Assembly: GCA_903837345.1 (NCBI GenBank)
Contig: CAILUG010000051.1
Span: 1 to 34,220, forward strand
Origin: an uncultured Gammaproteobacteria bacterium
Lineage (GTDB): Bacteria > Pseudomonadota > Gammaproteobacteria > Pseudomonadales > Pseudohongiellaceae
Direction of reading: 5' to 3'
DNA: 34,220 nt
Shown: in pieces, positions 31,060-34,220 of the stretch
Numbering within the stretch: the stretch's first letter is position 1
How the letters are laid out: each line of letters starts with the position of its first letter
Position numbers and translations under genes: made by a program
Notes under the pieces: generated by a model
Database searches by the model: none
Seen by the model: the letters and a program-made list of their open reading frames with translations, nothing else
What the model was told of the DNA's origin: nothing

Positions 31060-31935
31060 ATGATTTTCGTATCTGGAGCAAACGGGCAGTTTGGCCGCGC
31101 GGTCATCAAGTCCATTCTGGCGGCAGGGCAGGCCGGTTCGCTGGCGGTCGGCACACGCAACGTGGACTCTGACTTCGCGCGCGAGCTGGCTGCACAGGGT
31201 GTCAGCGTGCGTCACGCAGATTTCGGCGATCCGGCATCGATGCTTGGCGCACTGCAGGGCATTTCCAAGGCTCTGTTCATTCCCACCTACGACACCAACG
31301 ACGTGCGCCTGCGGCAGAACACCACTGCGCTGGAAGCAGCCCGCGTGGCGGGCGTGCGCCATGTCGTGTACCCCAGCTTCATCAATGCGGAATCGCCGCA
31401 GGTGGAGCACAGCCGCCTCGTGCACTTGCCCACTGAGCAGGCGATCCGCGCCTCGGGTCTGGGCTTCACCATCCTGCGACACGCCCTCTATGCCGATGTG
31501 CTGATCGGCGACCTGCAAGAAACCCTCGCCACCGGCGTGCTGACCAGACCCGGCGGTGAAGCCCGCTGCGCCTACGTGGCGCGGGCGGATCTCGGCATCT
31601 CGGCGGCGCAGGTTTTGATGCGCGATGAGCCAACCGGGCGGACGTATTCCGAGACCATGGAACGCACCTACTCGATGGGCGAGATCGCGGCCCTTATGTC
31701 TGAGGTGTTCGGAAAGCCGGTGCGCTACCAGGCCATTGCGGCAGCCGACTGGCCGTACTACGTCACCAGGAAGTGGGGCATGCCGCTGGAGCTTTCGATG
31801 AGCATGGTGGGAACCACGCTGGCAATCGAGGCCGGCGAATTCGACCGCGTGACTGCCGATTACCGCGAGATTACCGGTCGGCCAGCCCGCTCGATGCGGG
31901 AATTCCTGGAATCGGTGCGCGACGGCGGCGCCTGA
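31060..31935 (+). CDS. NmrA/QorB-like NAD(P)-binding reductase (atypical SDR)
   Basis: 291 residues, strong ribosome binding site TGAGGAGGCACA. The N-terminal FVSGANGQFGRAVIKSIL carries the G-x-x-G-x-x-G nucleotide-binding loop of NmrA-type atypical SDRs; VRHADFGDPASMLGALQGISKALFIP and AGVRHVVYPSFINAES follow, as in QorB-like quinone oxidoreductases. ILRHALYADVL and the YRxITGRPARSMREFLE C-terminus are also family features. Probable NADPH-dependent quinone or isoflavone-type reductase or redox sensor; no Tyr-x-x-x-Lys is expected in this subgroup. Stands 84 bp before an aldehyde dehydrogenase. Confidence 0.87.
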   Translation: MIFVSGANGQFGRAVIKSILAAGQAGSLAVGTRNVDSDFARELAAQGVSVRHADFGDPASMLGALQGISKALFIPTYDTNDVRLRQNTTALEAARVAGVRHVVYPSFINAESPQVEHSRLVHLPTEQAIRASGLGFTILRHALYADVLIGDLQETLATGVLTRPGGEARCAYVARADLGISAAQVLMRDEPTGRTYSETMERTYSMGEIAALMSEVFGKPVRYQAIAAADWPYYVTRKWGMPLELSMSMVGTTLAIEAGEFDRVTADYREITGRPARSMREFLESVRDGGA

Positions 31936-31961
31936 GGAGCAGGGGATGGAATCCCTCCATA

Positions 31962-31967
31962 TATAAT
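31962..31967 (+). promoter_or_regulatory. Perfect -10 hexamer upstream of the aldehyde dehydrogenase
   Basis: TATAAT 52 bp before the ATG. No good -35 is present at the right distance, and a small GGGAT-GGA-ATCCC hairpin lies just upstream (31943-31955), which could be an operator or weak end signal of the preceding gene. Confidence 0.3.
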
Positions 31968-32019
31968 CGGGGCAGTTTTTCCTTACAATTCCCAGAATAA
32001 CAACGAAACGGGCACTCCC

Positions 32020-33474
32020 ATGAATTACGCAGAACTGAGCAAGCAATATATCAATGGCGCCTGGGTGGAAGGGCACAGCAACACCGTCTACCAGGATGTG
32101 AACCCCTACAACCAGGAAGTGCTGGCGCAGATCCGGCTGGCCGACAAGTCTGACATTGATGCCGCTTATGTAGCGGCCAGCAAAGCCCAGCCAGCCTGGG
32201 CTAAAGTGCCTGCCGCAGAAAAGCGCGCCATTATCCAGAAAGCCATGGACTGGCTGGCCGCCAATCAGGATGCCTGTATCCAGTTGCTGATTGCCGAAAC
32301 CGGCAGCACCTTCCCCAAGGCTCAGGTTGAAGTCATGGCCACAATTGGCACACTGGCGCACAGCCTGTCGTTTCCCGACAAAATGGCCACCACCACCCAT
32401 GCTTCCTTCCTGCCCGGCAAGGAAAATACCGTAGTGCACCTGCCGCTCGGTGTAGTGGGGGTGGTGTCTCCGTGGAATTTTCCTTTGGTACTTTCGGCCC
32501 GTTCCGTGGCGGCTGCCATTGCCACCGGCAATGCCGTGGTATTGAAACCCGACAGCCAGAGCCTGATGTCAGGTGGCTCAATACTGGTGGCAGCCTTCGC
32601 CGCTGCCGGTCTGCCCGCCGGCGTATTGAACATGGTGGTAGCCGATCTGAATGAGGTGGGCGATGCCTTTATCGAGCACCCCATCCCGCGCCTGATTTCT
32701 TTTACCGGCTCCACGCGCGCCGGCCAGCATGTGGGCAGGGTAGCCAGCGAGCACATGAAAAAAACCATCCTGGAACTGGGTGGCAACAACGTGATGATCG
32801 TGCTGGGAGATGCCGATGTAAATCAGGCCGCTTCTGCGGCTGCCTTTGGTCGCTTCCTGCATCAGGGGCAAATCTGCCTGTCGGTAAACCGCATGGTCGT
32901 GGATCGCAAAATTTACCCGGAATTTGTGCGTTTGCTGAAAGCCAAGGTCCAGATGATGAAAGTGGGCAATCCGGCGGAACCCGATACCTTTATCGGGCCA
33001 CTGATCAATCATACCCAGGCAAAAAAAGTTCAGGCGCTGATCGAACAGAGTGTAAAAGAAGGTGCCACCATTGAACTGCAAGGCAAGATCGAAGGGAATC
33101 TGGTGTACCCCTACATCCTCACCAATGTTACTCAGGACATGGCGGTGGCGAAAAACGAAATCTTCGGCCCCGTAGCACCGGTATTAGCTTTCGACAGTGA
33201 ACAGCAAGCCATCGATATTGCCAACAGCACTCCGTTTGGTTTGAGTGGTTCTGTATTCTCCGGCTCCATCGACCATGGCCTTGCTGTTGCCAATCAGATC
33301 CACACCGGGATGATCCATGTAAACGATCAGTCAGTAAATGAAGAACCCCACATGCCCTTCGGCGGTGAGAAATGCTCAGGCAGTGGCCGCTTTGGAGGCG
33401 ACTGGGTGTTTGAGGAGTTCACGACAGTGAAATGGATTTCAATTCAACGGGAACCGCGCGGCTTTCCGTTCTAG
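32020..33474 (+). CDS. NAD(P)-dependent aldehyde dehydrogenase
   Basis: 484 residues, normal length for the family. Oxidises aldehydes to acids. Motifs: VVSPWNFPLVLS (cofactor), NAVVLKPDSQSLMSGG with the cofactor Lys, FTGSTRAGQHVG, ILELGGNN with catalytic Glu, GRFLHQGQICLS with nucleophile Cys, NEIFGPVAPVLAF, GMIHVNDQSVNEEPHMPFGGEKCSG at the end. The last segment is that of benzaldehyde/vanillin or salicylaldehyde-type enzymes (HVNDxxxxxEPHxPFGGxKxSGxGR). Cytoplasmic. No clear ribosome binding site (CGGGCACTCCC). The stop is followed at once by an IS3-type trace. Confidence 0.92.
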   Translation: MNYAELSKQYINGAWVEGHSNTVYQDVNPYNQEVLAQIRLADKSDIDAAYVAASKAQPAWAKVPAAEKRAIIQKAMDWLAANQDACIQLLIAETGSTFPKAQVEVMATIGTLAHSLSFPDKMATTTHASFLPGKENTVVHLPLGVVGVVSPWNFPLVLSARSVAAAIATGNAVVLKPDSQSLMSGGSILVAAFAAAGLPAGVLNMVVADLNEVGDAFIEHPIPRLISFTGSTRAGQHVGRVASEHMKKTILELGGNNVMIVLGDADVNQAASAAAFGRFLHQGQICLSVNRMVVDRKIYPEFVRLLKAKVQMMKVGNPAEPDTFIGPLINHTQAKKVQALIEQSVKEGATIELQGKIEGNLVYPYILTNVTQDMAVAKNEIFGPVAPVLAFDSEQQAIDIANSTPFGLSGSVFSGSIDHGLAVANQIHTGMIHVNDQSVNEEPHMPFGGEKCSGSGRFGGDWVFEEFTTVKWISIQREPRGFPF

Positions 33475-33510
33475 AACAGCTCGATGTAATCAACACATCC
33501 TGCCTGAACT
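33475..33510 (-). mobile_element. IS3-type transposase trace beside the aldehyde dehydrogenase stop
   Basis: The 30 bases from 33475 closely match 34191-34220 inside a true IS3 OrfB end, with small indels. Read on the minus strand it gives V-D-Y-I-E-L-F, equal to the F-N-Y-I-E-L-F of the other copy. It starts at the base after the aldehyde dehydrogenase stop codon. Confidence 0.65.
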
Positions 33511-33528
33511 CGGGGCGATTCAATTTGA

Positions 33529-33792
33529 TCAAGCGTGCTTGCGGGTTGGTTGCGTCAAGGGCTTGGGGTTTGTTCTGAGCAGACCATTAATCGACAGGTC
33601 CTCATCGATCAGGGGCCAGTGGATGCCATAGCCGCTTGGAGATATTTCAAAAGTTTCGCGTTGCAATTTACTGGCGCTTGCCAACTTGGGTGAGACTTCA
33701 TCGAGAGGGCATTCAAGCAAAGTGCCATCTACCACAAGGCACAGTCTTCCTTGCCGGAAGCGCACGTTTTCAACTATGTGCTGTTTGTTCAT
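33529..33792 (-). CDS. DUF2442 protein, partner of DUF4160 (toxin-antitoxin-like pair)
   Basis: 87 residues from ATG 33790-33792 (AGAGGTAACC site); an upstream start at 33819 would run into the neighbour. Core: VRFRQGRLCLVVDGTLLECPLDEVSPKLASASKLQRETFEISPSGYGIHWPLIDEDLSINGLL, the standard DUF2442 shape ending GxGxHWPxLDEDLSxxGLL. The family is often found directly after DUF4160 genes and the pair is treated as a toxin-antitoxin-like module, though the activity is not established here. Gap of 2 bp to the DUF4160 gene upstream, so cotranscribed. Lower G+C than most neighbours. Confidence 0.88.
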   Translation of the reverse strand: MNKQHIVENVRFRQGRLCLVVDGTLLECPLDEVSPKLASASKLQRETFEISPSGYGIHWPLIDEDLSINGLLRTNPKPLTQPTRKHA

Positions 33793-33794
33793 GG

Positions 33795-34043
33795 TTACCT
33801 CTTCTGTACTTCGGCCCATGCTGCAACTATGTAGTCGAAGTGTTCAAAAATTAGCCCTCGCACGGTTCTGCAATCAGCCGGTGAGAGTCCGTAACCATAT
33901 TCTTCCCGGATATCGAAGCTGTCAACGTCCAGCCAATATTTGCATTCCATGCCACCTTTGCGGCAGTGCACATGGATTGGCTCGTTACCTTCATTGGTAT
34001 AGAAAAACAGGCGCCAGCCATTTTGAAAAAGGATAGTGGGCAC
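33795..34043 (-). CDS. DUF4160 protein
   Basis: 82 residues: MPTILFQNGWRLFFYTNEGNEPIHVHCRKGGMECKYWLDV, the whole-family opening of DUF4160 (PTI-x-x-x-x-G-Y/W-R-x-F-F-Y-S-x-E, then PxHVHV), and YGLSPADCRTVRGLIFEHFDYIVAAWAEV. The HVH motif suggests metal or nucleic-acid contact, but no catalytic mechanism is known. Immediately precedes the DUF2442 gene. The pair lies between two traces of one IS3-type transposase, so it was probably brought in with, or trapped by, that element. Confidence 0.88.
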   Translation of the reverse strand: MPTILFQNGWRLFFYTNEGNEPIHVHCRKGGMECKYWLDVDSFDIREEYGYGLSPADCRTVRGLIFEHFDYIVAAWAEVQKR

Positions 34044-34099
34044 GCTCTTCCGTGAGTGTGATTGATTTACAAAATCAACATTGGCAAGCCCCCGATTTC

Positions 34100-34220
34100 C
34101 TATACACCTGACAGCTTCATAAAGTACTGCTCTTCAAACTTCGCTGGTGGTATGCCGTCGTTGTTACCATGTCTTCGAACCGGGTTATAAAACAGCTCGA
34201 TGTAGTTGAACACATCTGCC
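34100..34220 (-). CDS. IS3-family OrfB transposase, C-terminal fragment at the window edge
   Basis: The minus frame entering at 34220 reads VFNYIELFYNPVRRHGNNDG then PPAKFEEQYF, ending at TAG 34100-34102. The pattern D-V-F-x-Y-I-E-x-F-Y-N-x-x-R-R-H is the conserved C-terminal end of IS3-family (IS2/IS3/IS150-like) OrfB, including the RRH after the catalytic Glu region. The rest lies outside the window, so integrity is unknown. Beyond its stop, 34044-34099 holds no recognised feature. Confidence 0.85.
   Translation of the reverse strand, partial: ADVFNYIELFYNPVRRHGNNDGIPPAKFEEQYFMKLSGV

Noticed and set aside
31030-32439. 469-codon minus-strand frame
   Set aside because: It spans two convincing plus-strand genes (NmrA-like and aldehyde dehydrogenase) and shows no family motif.
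1-34220. CRISPR array, tRNA, rRNA or prophage genes
   Set aside because: No regularly spaced repeats, no cloverleaf-like or rRNA sequence, and no phage structural or integrase motif were seen on either strand.

Overview
The window is a stretch of a bacterial chromosome of fairly high G+C content. It is most likely a gammaproteobacterium of the catabolically versatile kind that carries many periplasmic oxidoreductases and DUF6152, DUF3604 and SnoaL-type genes. That placement is inference: it rests on a DusC-type tRNA dihydrouridine synthase, a YghU-type glutathione transferase, a periplasmic PQQ dehydrogenase with its own cytochrome c domain, many signal-peptide proteins, and IS21 and IS3 debris. 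I see no rRNA, tRNA, CRISPR array or phage module.

Layout. 1-139: right end of an IS21-type element (IstB C-terminus plus terminal direct repeats). 230-3472 (minus): a run made of an internally deleted SDR relic, a small lipoprotein, a DUF3604 protein and dusC; dusC appears to start at a CTG overlapping the stop of the gene before it. A palindromic promoter-like element lies between this run and a divergent PQQ dehydrogenase (3562-5592). 5868-12926: outer-membrane DUF481 protein, SGNH hydrolase, DUF6152 protein, NTF2-like and cupin proteins, two small membrane proteins, a TPR protein, an unknown exported protein and a DUF2145 protein. 13041-19789: a fused DUF6152-WEG protein with an aldose epimerase, then an NTF2-like protein, YghU-like GST, rhodanese and a beta-helix protein. 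19806-26289 (minus): SMP-30-like lactonase, two MFS transporters, a MlaC-like protein, a cytochrome P450, DUF6152, and a stand-alone WEG-domain protein.

26290-31059 is a scar zone. It holds an IS3 orfB relic, an AT-richer methyltransferase, three decayed fragments of NHL-type beta-propeller genes, a 30-bp echo of a neighbouring gene, copies of a short dispersed repeat, and an intact pair of membrane proteins, one of them only 24 residues long. 31060-34220 carries an NmrA-like reductase, an aldehyde dehydrogenase, and a DUF4160/DUF2442 pair bracketed by two traces of the same IS3-type transposase.

Most interesting inference: the three DUF6152 paralogues all place a His-His-Ser directly after the predicted signal-peptide cleavage site, and a conserved W-x-N-P-H histidine exactly 27 residues after the first His. 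An N-terminal histidine plus a second histidine is what a copper histidine brace needs. One DUF6152 gene is fused to a second domain (GxWEGxxLVIDT) that elsewhere in the window is its separate operon partner, beside a P450 and a transporter. Together this suggests an uncharacterised periplasmic DUF6152-WEG unit linked to small-molecule oxidation.
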